DNA of 64,000 nucleotides from an uncultured Pirellula sp. (GCA_903858115.1 CAIOHR010000193.1:1-64000), one strand, 5' to 3'. Positions 1 to 9,542 are shown, counted from the first letter of the stretch. Program-made: numbers and translations. The notes: a model not told the origin generated them from the sequence alone.

Positions 1-1
1 A

Positions 2-1099
2 CCTCAACTGGAAACAAAATACGTCGCTCCTGGCACTCCCATCGAAAAACAACTGGCTAGCATATGGGCGGATGTACTAGGAATCGAAAACATCGGTATA
101 CACGATAACTTCTTTGCGCTCGGTGGACATTCTCTCATGGCGGTGCGTTTGTTCACGCGGATCGAATCAACGTTTGCCCGAAGAATTCCATTGGCGATGT
201 TGTTCCAGCACGGTACGGTTCACCACCTTGCAGGATTACTTGCAGAATCACGCCCCGAAACAGATCCGGTCTCTCTGGTAAAAATCAAACCGAAAGGTGA
301 GGGCCGCCCAGTTTACCTTATGCCATCGATCAATGGTGAGCTCATGTTCTCCAAGAGTATGATCGACGAAATGGGGATTCACTTCCCAGTGTTTGGCCTA
401 CAGCCTGCCCTGTCACCGAAGAATCTAGAGCATTTTCGAGACTTCCGAACAATGGCGACCCTGTACGTCTCGGCCCTGCGGGCCTTTCAGCCCAATGGTC
501 CGTATGCGCTGGTTGGTTTTTCCTTCGGTGGTTTCTTAGCGTATGAAGTTGCTCATCAGCTTAGAGAAATGGGAGAGACCGTTGATCTGCTGGCTGTCAT
601 CGACACGGGGCCGGGACAGCGTGGACTGAGATTGAGTGCCTATGAACGTCTGCGAGGGCTGCTTCGGAATCTTTCCAATTTTCCTTGGTATCTACGTGAA
701 GCACTTCGAAACTTCTCGCCGAGCCGCCTGAACCGCAGCGTTGGTCGAAAGCTTCGCTATCAGTTGCGTCGATTAGCTTCCGGCCAGCAATACAAGGTCG
801 AGGTGTATGACGTGCTGGACGCGAATCAAGTCAAGACGCAAAATATCGAACTCATGCGTACCGTTTTCGCTGCACTTCAAGATTACATTCCGTCGCGATG
901 CTCAGTCAAACTAACCCTCTTCCGAGCAAAAACAAGGCCGCTGAAAGGCGACTCATCACGCGATCTCGGTTGGTCCAGATTTGTTGATGATCTCGATGTC
1001 TGCTCTATCAATGGTACCCACGATACAATACTCCATCCACCCAATGTCAACGAACTTGCGAAACAACTTACCGAGAGACTGGATCGCATCTCTCGATAG
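2..1099 (+). CDS. C-terminal end of an NRPS/PKS: carrier domain plus type I thioesterase (5' partial)
   Basis: The reading frame is open from base 2, so the gene begins outside the window. The first part is an acyl/peptidyl carrier domain with the phosphopantetheine motif LGGHSL; the modified serine is the codon at 131-133. A type I thioesterase domain follows. Its nucleophile motif is GFSFGG (Ser codon 521-523), the likely aspartate lies in VIDTGPG (codon 602-604) and the likely histidine in GTHD (codon 1019-1021). A carrier followed by a terminal thioesterase is the release end of a nonribosomal peptide or polyketide assembly line; the thioesterase would hydrolyse or cyclise the product. 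No other biosynthetic gene follows on this side, so the cluster lies to the left. The product cannot be inferred. Confidence 0.88.
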   Translation, partial: PQLETKYVAPGTPIEKQLASIWADVLGIENIGIHDNFFALGGHSLMAVRLFTRIESTFARRIPLAMLFQHGTVHHLAGLLAESRPETDPVSLVKIKPKGEGRPVYLMPSINGELMFSKSMIDEMGIHFPVFGLQPALSPKNLEHFRDFRTMATLYVSALRAFQPNGPYALVGFSFGGFLAYEVAHQLREMGETVDLLAVIDTGPGQRGLRLSAYERLRGLLRNLSNFPWYLREALRNFSPSRLNRSVGRKLRYQLRRLASGQQYKVEVYDVLDANQVKTQNIELMRTVFAALQDYIPSRCSVKLTLFRAKTRPLKGDSSRDLGWSRFVDDLDVCSINGTHDTILHPPNVNELAKQLTERLDRISR

Positions 1100-1514
1100 A
1101 TTCGGACAAGCCCGCCAACCACGCTTTTCATAACGACTCGACACCCGTTATGACGAGAAGACAGCGAAGCTTTCCAGGGATCGCACCATCGCCTTCTTCA
1201 AAAAGCATCTCGGTTGAGCGAATAGCTATTGCTTCTTTCTCGCAAGAACCAACTTTTTCCGCGGAACTCACGCGCTCGCAGAATTTACCAGCTCCGCATT
1301 TTCTCACCAAACAACAAACTTCGAAGTTCTAGATTTCTTCGTCGGAAAGCTTGGAATTTGAGAGCAGATAGTAGCGGAGGGGACCCTGTGTCTGTTATCT
1401 TGCTGAGCTGCGATGGATGGTTGATTTCTGTCCCACGCGATTTTCGATTGAGGCAGATTGGGTAATGCACCCGATCTCAATTCAAATTCCAGAGTGCACA
1501 CAAGAGAGCTGACA
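1100..1514. other. Intergenic region without a recognised gene
   Basis: The 415 bases between the thioesterase stop and the dCTP deaminase start contain only short, compositionally unconvincing open frames on both strands. One exact 7-bp inverted repeat (1129-1135 with 1146-1152, 10-base loop) lies just after the thioesterase gene. It has no T-tract, so it is at best a weak terminator or mRNA-end hairpin. I see no tRNA cloverleaf and no convincing promoter. Confidence 0.4.
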
Positions 1515-2141
1515 ATGGTCCTTTCAGGTGATGAAATCAGGTCTCGATTGGGCGGAGATGTTTGTATTTCTCCCTTCGATGAAAAAAGTCTTAATCCGAA
1601 TAGCTACAACTTGACTCTACACAACGAACTGCTTGTCTACGAAGAGGTCGTGCTGGACGCAAAACAGCCCAATCGCTTTCGAAGACTCACGATTCCAGAC
1701 GAAGGAATCATCTTGAGTCCAGGCCAAATTTATCTCGGCAGAACGGTAGAATATACAGAGACGCACAACCTCGTGCCGATGATCGAGGGACGTAGTTCGA
1801 TCGCTCGATTGGGTTTGTTTGTGCACTGTGCCTCTGGCTTTGGAGATGTCGGCTTCCGGGGCCATTGGACGATTGAGATGTTCGCGGTACAGCCCGTTCG
1901 GATCTACGGTGGGTTGCGAATTTGCCAGATCTTTTTCCACGAACTCACAGGTAATATCCGAGAGTACGACAGCGAAAAGTACCAGAACAACCACGATATT
2001 CAGCCGAGCATGTTTTACAAAGAATTCGGCCACAGCCGCGAGTACGAACAGATGGAACTCGATTTCGGTTCTCTAGCGGCTTCGTGTACCACACAGCCGA
2101 GTCAAAACGTCTCGACAGAATTCGAGCAAGTCATCGCATAG
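1515..2141 (+). CDS. dcd: dCTP deaminase (dUTPase-superfamily)
   Basis: A 208-aa protein of the dCTP deaminase/dUTPase superfamily, which converts dCTP to dUTP and so feeds dTMP synthesis. It shows the family block EGRSSIARLGLFVH, then GFGDVGFRGHWTIEMF, where the glutamate of TIE matches the catalytic glutamate of Dcd. The N-terminal LNPNSYNLTL segment is also typical. The start at 1515 is preferred because an AGAGAG ribosome-binding site lies just upstream and the product then begins with the usual MVLSGDEI. A TTG 57 bases further upstream would only add non-conserved residues. Whether it is a plain deaminase or the bifunctional deaminase-diphosphatase cannot be settled by eye. It is monocistronic or loosely linked to the next gene. 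Confidence 0.88.
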   Translation: MVLSGDEIRSRLGGDVCISPFDEKSLNPNSYNLTLHNELLVYEEVVLDAKQPNRFRRLTIPDEGIILSPGQIYLGRTVEYTETHNLVPMIEGRSSIARLGLFVHCASGFGDVGFRGHWTIEMFAVQPVRIYGGLRICQIFFHELTGNIREYDSEKYQNNHDIQPSMFYKEFGHSREYEQMELDFGSLAASCTTQPSQNVSTEFEQVIA

Positions 2142-2212
2142 CTTGCCGTTATCGTTCGATCGGGTATCTTCGAGGATCTTTCATACGTTCCTAAAACCCT
2201 CGTTCGACCAGC

Positions 2213-2656
2213 ATGAATCTTAACGCGATGAACACCGAACAAATCCAAAAGCTCATTCCGCACAGGAAACCCATGCTTCTGGTCGATGAAGTCGTTAGCC
2301 AAACGGAGAAGTCTATCCACTGCAGAAAAACGTTTGGACCAGACGAGTTTTTCCTTCAAGGGCATTTCCCCAATTTTCCATTGGTACCAGGCGTCATTCT
2401 TTGTGAGTGCTGTTTGCAAAGCGGAGCGATTCTGCTGAGTCAGTTCACGCCGCAAGATGGGTCGGTAGTACCCGTGGCTACACGGATCGATGGCGCAAAG
2501 TTCAAACGCATGGTACGGCCCGGCGAAACGGTCGACATCGAAATCACCTTGAACGAAGTCGTCTCGACGGCTTACTTTATGACGGGCAAAGTAACTGTCG
2601 AAGGCAAACTGGCAGCTCGACTCGATTTTGCATGCAGCGTCGCAGCTCCAGGTTAA
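2213..2656 (+). CDS. FabZ-like 3-hydroxyacyl-ACP dehydratase (hotdog fold)
   Basis: A 147-aa hotdog-fold protein. The N-terminus contains PHRKPMLLVDEV, matching the FabZ PHRxPFLLVD signature. The active-site region reads GHFPNFPLVPGVILCECCLQ, with the catalytic histidine in GHFP and the catalytic acid in the VILCE helix. FabZ dehydrates 3-hydroxyacyl-ACP in fatty acid elongation. Planctomycetes usually have several FabZ-like proteins, and no other fatty-acid gene is next to this one, so it may be a specialised paralogue. The ATG at 2228 (MNTEQIQ) is an equally good start; neither has a strong ribosome-binding site. The DUF4432 gene begins about 70 bases downstream on the same strand. Confidence 0.85.
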   Translation: MNLNAMNTEQIQKLIPHRKPMLLVDEVVSQTEKSIHCRKTFGPDEFFLQGHFPNFPLVPGVILCECCLQSGAILLSQFTPQDGSVVPVATRIDGAKFKRMVRPGETVDIEITLNEVVSTAYFMTGKVTVEGKLAARLDFACSVAAPG

Positions 2657-2725
2657 CTCTCATGTCAGTCAACTCGCATGTCTTGGGCTCATATCCAACT
2701 TAAAGGAACCACTTCGGGAGTAGCT

Positions 2726-3919
2726 ATGGAACCCTATCAAACGAACCCGAAATGGATTCTTCGCAACCGACTTTCCATCCATCCCACTCCGGAAGAAGCA
2801 ACGGAAGCCGTAGGCTTTGTTCCAGAAAAGATCAGTGCGGGTACTGGCCGATTTGGTGTTCATTTCGCGCCATCAGTTTTAGGCAAAGCGATGGGCATGG
2901 AGTTACTTGCCATCGATACAGGAGCGGTACGAGTCGTCATCTTGCCTGACCGAGGGATGGGTATTTGGAAGTGCGAAGTTGACGGCATTGAATTCGGTTG
3001 GCATAGTCCGGTCGACGGTCCCGTTCATCCTAGCTTGGTCCCGACACAAGACTCAAGCGGGATCGGATGGCTAGAGGGATTTGATGAATTGCTCGTTCGA
3101 TGCGGTCTGCAAAGCAATGGTGCACCGGAATTTCATCCCAACGGAACGGTCAAGTATCCGCTGCATGGCAGAATTGCCAATCTACCTGCTACATACTTGG
3201 AAGTGAGTGTGGATGTCGAGAATGGAATTCTCGATGTCGTCGGAACGGTAAAGGAATCGCGGTTTCTCGTTTACTCACTAGAGCTACAAACTAGATATCG
3301 ATTTCGCGTTGGCAGTCCAGTCATTGAGGTTGTGGACACAGTTACCAATCCTTTGACGTCGCCGACTCAGATGCAGATGCTTTACCATATCAATGTTGGA
3401 CAACCGGTCGTGCAAGCCGGTTCGTCAGTCCACGCTGCGTTCAAGACGTTATGCCCACGCGATCCGCGTGCTGCGGAAGAGATAGACGGCTGGGATCGGT
3501 GCAATGGACCTACACCCGGATATGCGGAGCAAGTTTACTTTATGAGCTCCGTATGTGATTCAACGAAGTGGTCCGAATCGCTTCTCGCGTCTGAGGATCG
3601 CACCAAAGGGTTGGCGGTCCATTTCGACACACGAACGCTTCCCTATTTAAACTTGTGGAAGAATACCGCGGCGATGGAGGACGGGTATGTCGTCGGCCTC
3701 GAACCGGCAACGAACTTCCCCAATCCGAGAAGCTTTGAAGAAAAGCAAAAGCGAATCGTGTCTCTTGCGGGCGGAGAGTCACGCGTCTTTCGACTAAAGC
3801 TGCAACCGATGGTAAGTGCTCATGACGTACAACAATCCATCGACCGAATCGGTCAGCTACAGCCCAACAACGCCGAAGTGCATAAATCCCCTTTGAAAGA
3901 TTGGTGCAATTCGGTTTAG
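2726..3919 (+). CDS. DUF4432 family protein, aldose 1-epimerase-like
   Basis: A 397-aa protein of the DUF4432 family, which belongs to the galactose-mutarotase superfamily of beta-sandwich carbohydrate-binding enzymes. Seen in the sequence: LPDRGMGIWKCE, then GWHSPVDGPVHPSLVP, GWLEGFDELLVRCGL with SNGAPE, and LYHINVGQP later. These blocks are characteristic of the family. The start at 2726 follows a GGGAG ribosome-binding site at 2716-2720; an upstream ATG at 2678 lacks one. Members are probably sugar epimerases or mutarotases acting in the cytoplasm, since no signal peptide is visible. The substrate is unknown and the neighbours give no clue. Confidence 0.83.
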   Translation: MEPYQTNPKWILRNRLSIHPTPEEATEAVGFVPEKISAGTGRFGVHFAPSVLGKAMGMELLAIDTGAVRVVILPDRGMGIWKCEVDGIEFGWHSPVDGPVHPSLVPTQDSSGIGWLEGFDELLVRCGLQSNGAPEFHPNGTVKYPLHGRIANLPATYLEVSVDVENGILDVVGTVKESRFLVYSLELQTRYRFRVGSPVIEVVDTVTNPLTSPTQMQMLYHINVGQPVVQAGSSVHAAFKTLCPRDPRAAEEIDGWDRCNGPTPGYAEQVYFMSSVCDSTKWSESLLASEDRTKGLAVHFDTRTLPYLNLWKNTAAMEDGYVVGLEPATNFPNPRSFEEKQKRIVSLAGGESRVFRLKLQPMVSAHDVQQSIDRIGQLQPNNAEVHKSPLKDWCNSV

Positions 3920-4190
3920 GGCCAATTCAGACATGGTTCGTCCGGCCCAATTCGTGTATCGCGGCAGATTGCATTAGCGACACCCAATCGTACATTCGAG
4001 GTTATGTACACAACATATGCAGCAAACAGGTATATGCAGCAAATCGGAGTGCGCACACTGCCACAATTCAGCCGGAACGCCCTAGAAGTCCAGTTTGGCG
4101 CGGCATTTGCTTTGCTAGACTCTAGATCAGCCTGTTGACTGCCAAAGCAATTTTTAGGCCCGAGTGTACCCCGATTGAGCAGAGGTTTTT

Positions 4191-6821
4191 ATGTCGTTTC
4201 GAATGGACAAACTCACTATCAAGGCACAAGAAGCCATCGTGGAGGCACAGTCCAAGGCTTCGTCTCTCGGTAATCCTGAGCTGGATCCACTGCATCTCAT
4301 GCATGCGTTGCTGCAGGACAACGAGGGGGTGGTCGTGCCATTGCTAAAAAAAATCGGAGCCTCCGTTGAAAAACTTCGTTCGGTTGCCGACAGTGAACTC
4401 GGACGATTGCCGAAGAGTTCCGGTGGACGGCAAGCGGGTGTTGGGCCCAGTTTGCAAAAAGTCTTTGAATCCTCGGCTTCCGCTGCTACCGCGATGAAAG
4501 ATGAGTACATCAGTACTGAGCATCTGTTTTTGGGCCTTTGCCGAACACAGAATAAAGCCGGAGAAGTGCTGAAGCTGTTGGGTATCGACGAGAACGATAT
4601 TCTCGGCGCGCTACAATCGGTGCGCGGGAGCGCGCGAGTAACCGATCAAAACCCTGAGGGTAAATTCCAGGCATTGGAAAAGTATGGAATCGATTTGGTC
4701 GAGATGGCGACCAAGAATAAACTTGATCCTGTTATTGGTCGCGACAACGAGATCCGCCGAGTGATTCAAGTGCTCTCGCGTCGAACGAAAAATAATCCTG
4801 TCCTCATTGGTGAGCCCGGTGTTGGCAAGACTGCGATCGCGGAGGGGTTGGCTCAACGCATCGTGGCAGGTGATGTCCCGCAAAGCTTGAAGAACAGACG
4901 TGTTGTCGCGTTGGATATGGGAAGCTTGATCGCAGGCACAAAGTTCCGTGGTGAATTTGAAGAGAGGCTCAAAGCGGTTCTGCGCGAAGTCAAGGACTCG
5001 AATGGTGACGTTATTCTGTTTATTGACGAACTGCATACCGTTATTGGAGCAGGCGCTGCAGAAGGGTCGAGCGATGCCGCAAATCTTCTCAAGCCAGAGT
5101 TGGCTCGCGGTCAACTACGTTGCGTCGGTGCCACCACCCTCGATGAATACCGCAAACATATTGAAAAGGACGCTGCCCTCGAACGTCGCTTTCAGCCAGT
5201 CTACGTTGGCGAACCGAGTGTAGAAGATACGATTACGATCCTGCGTGGTTTGAAGCCTCGCTACGAAGCACACCACGGCATCAAGATTCGAGATGCAGCT
5301 CTCGTCGAAGCGGCCAAACTATCGCACCGCTACATCTCAGATCGTTTCTTGCCAGACAAAGCCATCGATCTCGTAGACGAAGCGTCCGCTCGGATCGCGA
5401 TGGAGCGGGACAGCGTGCCAGCAGAAATCGATTCTTTGCAACGTCGTTTGAGGCAGTTGGAAATCGCACAACGTCAACTCAACGATGAATCGGATGAGGA
5501 AAGCGAAGAGTCGTTGGCGGACATCGAACAAGAGATTGCGAAGACACAAAAGGAACTCGCATCGTATCGGGAAAAGTGGGAAGCAGAGAAGTTGGGGCTT
5601 TCTGGCGTAGGTTCGATTCGTCGAGCGTTGGACCAAGTGTCAGGTGAGTTTCGTCAAATCGAAGCGCGAATCAAAGAGAAACAATCGTCCGGTGGAACGG
5701 TCGAAGAATCGGAATACCAACGGCTCTACGAACTGGATCAAAAGCGTCGCAAATTGACCGAAGAACTGCACATAGAAGAAACGGAAACGCATCCCGTTTC
5801 CTCCTCGACGAGCGAACGAAAATTGCTTCGGACGGAAGTTACTCCGGATGAGATCGCAGCGGTCGTCAGTTCGTGGACAGGGGTTCCGGTTACGCGGATG
5901 CTTGAGACCGAGCGAGCCAAGTTGTTGGTCATGGAAGAACGACTTCATCAACGCCTCATCGGTCAGGATAAAGCTGTCGAAGCGGTTAGCAATGCGGTGC
6001 GCCGAAGTCGAAGTGGATTGCAAGATCCCAATCGACCGATCGGTTCCTTTCTATTCCTAGGGCCAACAGGCGTTGGGAAAACAGAACTTTGCAAATCGCT
6101 GGCTGAGGTGATGTTCGACGATGAATCTGCCATGGTTCGCATCGACATGAGCGAGTTCATGGAGAAACATAACGTCAGCCGATTGGTAGGCGCACCTCCT
6201 GGTTATGTCGGCTACGAAGAGGGTGGCCAACTGACGGAAGCGGTGAGACGCCGACCTTACTCGGTTGTTCTGTTGGATGAAATCGAGAAGGCACACACCG
6301 ATGTCTTCAACGTGTTGTTGCAAGTGCTCGATGATGGACGTTTGACGGACGGTCAGAATCGCACCGTGGACTTCACCAATACAGTCATTGTCATGACGAG
6401 CAACATCGGAAGCCAAATGATCCAACGTGTTGCCGAAGAAGGTGGTAGCGAAGAAGATATGCACCAAGCGGTTCAAGATTCGTTGAAGACGCGATTCCTA
6501 CCCGAGTTCCTCAATCGGATCGATGAGACGATCATTTTCGAACCTCTCAAGAAAGAACAGATTCGCAAAATCGTTAGCTTGCAGATGCAGAAGCTGGAGA
6601 AGCAACTCGCAGACAAGCACATTACGCTTGAAGTGACCGAGAGGGCGCTCGATGCCATCGCAGAGGAAGGTTTCGATCCAGTCTATGGAGCTAGACCACT
6701 GAAGCGAGTGATTCAACGGCGATTGCAAAACAAGATCGCGACAGAATTGCTTCGGCGCGAACAAGACGACACGTCGCCAATTCACATCGACTGCGAGGAT
6801 TCCGAATTGGTTTTGAAGTAA
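4191..6821 (+). CDS. clpB: ATP-dependent disaggregase ClpB
   Basis: An 876-aa Hsp100 chaperone, which is the normal ClpB length. Domains in order: N-terminal Clp repeat domain (about 1-145), first AAA+ module with Walker [10 protein letters not shown] near residue 207 and Walker [11 protein letters not shown], a coiled-coil middle domain (about 410-530) that marks ClpB rather than ClpA/C, a second AAA+ module with GPTGVGKTE near 624 and a DEIEKAH Walker B, and the C-terminal small domain. It resolubilises aggregated proteins together with DnaK. The AGAGG at about 4181 serves as ribosome-binding site. I looked for a CIRCE operator in the 270 bases upstream and saw none, so heat-shock control, if present, works otherwise. 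Confidence 0.97.
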   Translation: MSFRMDKLTIKAQEAIVEAQSKASSLGNPELDPLHLMHALLQDNEGVVVPLLKKIGASVEKLRSVADSELGRLPKSSGGRQAGVGPSLQKVFESSASAATAMKDEYISTEHLFLGLCRTQNKAGEVLKLLGIDENDILGALQSVRGSARVTDQNPEGKFQALEKYGIDLVEMATKNKLDPVIGRDNEIRRVIQVLSRRTKNNPVLIGEPGVGKTAIAEGLAQRIVAGDVPQSLKNRRVVALDMGSLIAGTKFRGEFEERLKAVLREVKDSNGDVILFIDELHTVIGAGAAEGSSDAANLLKPELARGQLRCVGATTLDEYRKHIEKDAALERRFQPVYVGEPSVEDTITILRGLKPRYEAHHGIKIRDAALVEAAKLSHRYISDRFLPDKAIDLVDEASARIAMERDSVPAEIDSLQRRLRQLEIAQRQLNDESDEESEESLADIEQEIAKTQKELASYREKWEAEKLGLSGVGSIRRALDQVSGEFRQIEARIKEKQSSGGTVEESEYQRLYELDQKRRKLTEELHIEETETHPVSSSTSERKLLRTEVTPDEIAAVVSSWTGVPVTRMLETERAKLLVMEERLHQRLIGQDKAVEAVSNAVRRSRSGLQDPNRPIGSFLFLGPTGVGKTELCKSLAEVMFDDESAMVRIDMSEFMEKHNVSRLVGAPPGYVGYEEGGQLTEAVRRRPYSVVLLDEIEKAHTDVFNVLLQVLDDGRLTDGQNRTVDFTNTVIVMTSNIGSQMIQRVAEEGGSEEDMHQAVQDSLKTRFLPEFLNRIDETIIFEPLKKEQIRKIVSLQMQKLEKQLADKHITLEVTERALDAIAEEGFDPVYGARPLKRVIQRRLQNKIATELLRREQDDTSPIHIDCEDSELVLK

Positions 6822-6885
6822 ACTTTTTGAGGGTTCGATGCAGGACATTCATAAGCGCGACATAGTTTTGAAACTGATTCGAGCT

Positions 6886-6995
6886 GCCGACAAAAGTAGC
6901 AGGCACACTCCGCCGTACCGTCCGCTATTGGAGAGTTGCTGGGATTCTAGGTGGACGGCACATGGAATGTGCCTACTACTTTGACTTGTGTCGGC
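6886..6995. repeat. Pair of REP-like palindromic repeats in inverted orientation
   Basis: A 40-bp arm at 6886-6925 recurs in inverted orientation at 6951-6995 with about 5 inserted bases near its end. The same element occurs at 60981-61020. The right arm contains a perfect 7-bp stem with a 3-base loop (GGCACAT, GGA, ATGTGCC, 6956-6972). The three copies share the core GGACGG-CAC, GTGCCTGCTACTTT and GTCGGC. The arrangement of two head-to-head palindromes resembles a REP doublet (BIME). It lies in the convergent space between clpB and the MNIO cassette, so it may also act in transcript termination. Confidence 0.65.
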
Positions 6996-7068
6996 AGTAT
7001 CGCAGATGAGCGGTCAATCTGACAGCAACCGGAACTGCACCAGCGCGCTGAGGAGACCGTTCGTCGCG

Positions 7069-7626
7069 TCAGAAAAACGGTACTCGATAGAGCATGTGAA
7101 TCTTGCCAAGCTTGCCAAATCGCCAGACGATAACGAGGAGCGATTTCTTGTAAGGTTGTTCGGAGTTGTCGAGCGACCATCCTGGTATGTCGTAGGTTAG
7201 CCGCTGTATGGTGAAAAAGAATTTGTTTCTTTTCCAACGGCAGAGCAAGAGATCGTATCGTACTGCATCCGCTTTCCATCCTTCGAGGAAGTGATGTTTC
7301 TGGATGTATCCGGCAAATGCAATCGCTTCATCCAAGATGGCTTTTGCACCGTTGGGTTGATAGCTGTCGGCAAAGCTTCGATATTCGTGGAAAAAGTCCC
7401 GCTTCAGTATCGCTGCGGTTCGCGGGAGACATGCGGCGGTTTGTGATTGTCGCTTGCGGAACAATGTTTCGCGCGAGTCGTTGAGTTGCTGTTGATCGAT
7501 GGATAATGTCGGAGCGTCGGTGTTGGTGCGAACACTGAGCAACATCGCAGCGAGTTTCTCTTGGTCGATTTGGAGCCTTTCGATTTCCCGCTCTATATCT
7601 TCCGAATCGCTACGCTCTCTAGTCAT
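7069..7626 (-). CDS. Small partner protein of the DUF692/MNIO enzyme
   Basis: A 185-aa protein starting at the ATG at 7626, which overlaps the last codons of the MNIO gene by 8 bases; this implies translational coupling. Residues 1-35 form a charged helix rich in Glu and Arg, followed by a Gln-rich linker. The second half holds a helical segment (FFHEYRSFADSYQPNGAKAI, then DEAIAFAGYIQ) and a basic, aromatic C-terminus without membrane segments. The second half resembles the SCO6045-like family often encoded beside DUF692 proteins; that match is from memory and not certain. MNIO enzymes usually need a small partner that presents the peptide substrate, so this is the obvious candidate. No catalytic motif is recognisable. 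Confidence 0.6.
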   Translation of the reverse strand: MTRERSDSEDIEREIERLQIDQEKLAAMLLSVRTNTDAPTLSIDQQQLNDSRETLFRKRQSQTAACLPRTAAILKRDFFHEYRSFADSYQPNGAKAILDEAIAFAGYIQKHHFLEGWKADAVRYDLLLCRWKRNKFFFTIQRLTYDIPGWSLDNSEQPYKKSLLVIVWRFGKLGKIHMLYRVPFF

Positions 7627-8479
7627 GGACGGCTGCCCAACGACCGTACTTGATACCAAGCTGCGTAGCTCTCGAGATCTCTGGGATCAATTGGGCCAAA
7701 GGCGGAATGTTCTCATCACGTTCCAAGATCATTCCCTTGACCGGTGCATACTTCAGGACTTCTTCGAGGAGTTGCCAGACTTCTTCATTGGTCTCATCAC
7801 CATGGCTATCAATCCACACACCATCCCGAAGTTGGCCTCCGACAAAGTGCAATTGAACGATTCGCTCGCGCGGCAGACCGTGCAATACGGCAATCGGATC
7901 GTATCGATGATTGACAGAGTTGATGAACAGATTCGTAACGTCCAATAACAGTCCGACATCCGACTGTTCACATAACTCCGTTAAGAACTCCGCTTGTTCT
8001 AACGCTTCACCTGGAAATAAGATCGTTTCTGTAATGTTCTCCAAGATGATCGGTACTGACACGGACTGTTTCAGTACCGCAATGTTTCTGTCGAGAACTC
8101 GCAACGAAGCTTTCGTTCGTGGGATCGGAGTAAGATGACCGATCTCTAATCCGCCAGCGCGCGTAAAGGCGATGTGATCGCTACACCAAGCGGGCTGAAC
8201 GGTATCAACGACGTTGGTGAACTCGGCCACATACTCTGCGTCCAGTCCTTCGGCCGAGCCTAGCGACATCGCCAACCCGTGTGGGATGATCGCAAAGTTC
8301 TTCGCAAGCAGTCGAAGCTCTTTCTCTTTTTCCGCAACAGGATCGAAGTAATGATCTGCAGTGACTTCGAGAAAGTTGATTTGGTCTCGATAGAGAAAGA
8401 TTTCAGATCGATGAATCGGACGAAACCCGAGTCCTACACCTAGTATTGGCAACGCGGCCCAATCGACGTTAGCTGCCAC
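7619..8479 (-). CDS. DUF692 family multinuclear nonheme iron oxidative enzyme (MNIO)
   Basis: A TIM-barrel protein of about 286 aa, the normal DUF692 length. Metal-ligand blocks are intact (numbering from the GTG at 8479): PHGLAMSLGS (His67), SDHIAF (Asp101, His102), ILENIT (Glu147), LLLDVTNLFIN (Asp180), VNHRYD (His191), LHFVGG (His211), DSHGDE (Asp224, His226) and LERDENIP (Glu253). The family includes MbnB and TglH, which oxidatively modify peptide cysteines using two or three iron ions. The start is uncertain: the frame extends upstream to 8575, and several in-frame GTG codons lie inside the Gly-rich tail of the preceding gene. The GTG at 8479 is preferred because upstream residues are low-complexity read-through of that tail. 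The gene overlaps its upstream neighbour by 11 bases and its downstream neighbour by 8. Confidence 0.88.
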   Translation of the reverse strand: MAANVDWAALPILGVGLGFRPIHRSEIFLYRDQINFLEVTADHYFDPVAEKEKELRLLAKNFAIIPHGLAMSLGSAEGLDAEYVAEFTNVVDTVQPAWCSDHIAFTRAGGLEIGHLTPIPRTKASLRVLDRNIAVLKQSVSVPIILENITETILFPGEALEQAEFLTELCEQSDVGLLLDVTNLFINSVNHRYDPIAVLHGLPRERIVQLHFVGGQLRDGVWIDSHGDETNEEVWQLLEEVLKYAPVKGMILERDENIPPLAQLIPEISRATQLGIKYGRWAAVHD

Positions 8480-9449
8480 CGCATCCACCACACCCGCCGC
8501 CTCCGCATCCGCCACCTCCTCCACCACAGCTCGCTCCGCCACCACAGCTCGCACCGCTGCCACAAGAGGCTGCACCGCAGCTACCGCCCGCAGAGAGCTG
8601 AGAATTTTGGAACGCTTTGTGGGCGGCGTCTAGCTCGGTTCCTTGGAGTGCCATGATTCCGAATACGCCCATCGCATAGATAGGAAAACTGGTCGAGCCT
8701 GCAAGCTCTGATTCTACGCGTTGTTTCACATCAGGATCCTTGGACAACAGAGCCGGTCGCAATGCCGATTGAACGTCCCCGATAAATTGCTTCCCTCGAT
8801 CGGTGAATCGTCTCATGGAGCCTAACCACAACAGAACGACTGGAGTGCTGACGAGCAATACCGTGAGGATGATCACGTTGTCTCGTCCGTGGAGGACGGC
8901 TACCACGAACTTGTAAAGACCCAAGGTTCCTAACGTGATCATCAAGAAGATGGATTGGAAGCGATAGGAGAAACGTGCGTCCGAGGATGGCTTCAAGTTT
9001 TCTTTCTCGATCCATGCGTCCCAATGCATGGCTTTATCTTTCACTTGCTGAGGCAGATTCGTTCGGAACATCGACTCGGGCTGTTTCGCAACACGAAAAT
9101 AGTCGAAGATGGCTGCCAACAGCGGGTTACTATCCAAAGTCTTTGGACGATCGGCGATCGACTGGTACTTGGACGTTCTCGTGAGTCCCTTCACCGGCTC
9201 GATCCATCCTTTCTCCAACAACTCGACGAAGCCTAGACGGATCACTTCATTCGAGCTACCTCGAAGGTACGCAAAGAGATAAGGATCGATCTGACGTGGA
9301 ACAGGTAAAGGAGTACGAGAATTGTTCTCGATAGAGATCTTGTGTTGGTATAGCAACCAGCCGATAGCCACGGCGATCAACGCCATATACAGGACCAAAA
9401 AATACGGGCCGTAAAGATTTCCCAGCGGGTTGTTCAGCAGCCAATTCAT
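8469..9449 (-). CDS. TIGR04222-type membrane protein with Cys/Gly-rich C-terminal tail
   Basis: A 326-aa membrane protein. One transmembrane helix is near residues 15-35 (YFLVLYMALIAVAIGWLL), followed by a cytoplasmic-looking domain, then two more helices near 170-215. The last 37 residues are almost only Gly, Cys, Ser and Ala, with seven cysteines in SCG and CGGGGC contexts. This architecture fits TIGR04222, a family known to end in low-complexity Cys/Gly sequence and to sit next to DUF692 genes. The ATG at 9449 has a GGAGG site 8 bases upstream. It is the first gene of a three-gene overlapping unit. I infer that the tail could be the substrate of the MNIO enzyme, which would make this a membrane-anchored RiPP-like precursor; nothing in the sequence proves it. 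Confidence 0.8.
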   Translation of the reverse strand: MNWLLNNPLGNLYGPYFLVLYMALIAVAIGWLLYQHKISIENNSRTPLPVPRQIDPYLFAYLRGSSNEVIRLGFVELLEKGWIEPVKGLTRTSKYQSIADRPKTLDSNPLLAAIFDYFRVAKQPESMFRTNLPQQVKDKAMHWDAWIEKENLKPSSDARFSYRFQSIFLMITLGTLGLYKFVVAVLHGRDNVIILTVLLVSTPVVLLWLGSMRRFTDRGKQFIGDVQSALRPALLSKDPDVKQRVESELAGSTSFPIYAMGVFGIMALQGTELDAAHKAFQNSQLSAGGSCGAASCGSGASCGGGASCGGGGGGCGGGGCGGCGGS

Positions 9450-9542
9450 CGATAACCTCCATTGGGTTGATTCGGTTTTGTGCTCCCCGGTACGCTGATA
9501 TTGGCCTAAAGTCTAGAACGTTGAGGCGCGACAACGGGTATT

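Noticed and set aside
883..1144. Minus-strand frames overlapping the thioesterase end
   Set aside because: They lie opposite a well-supported coding region and show no protein family features.
3920..4190. CIRCE or similar heat-shock operator before clpB
   Set aside because: No TTAGCACTC-N9-GAGTGCTAA or convincing relative; only the short direct repeat atatgcagcaaa is visible.
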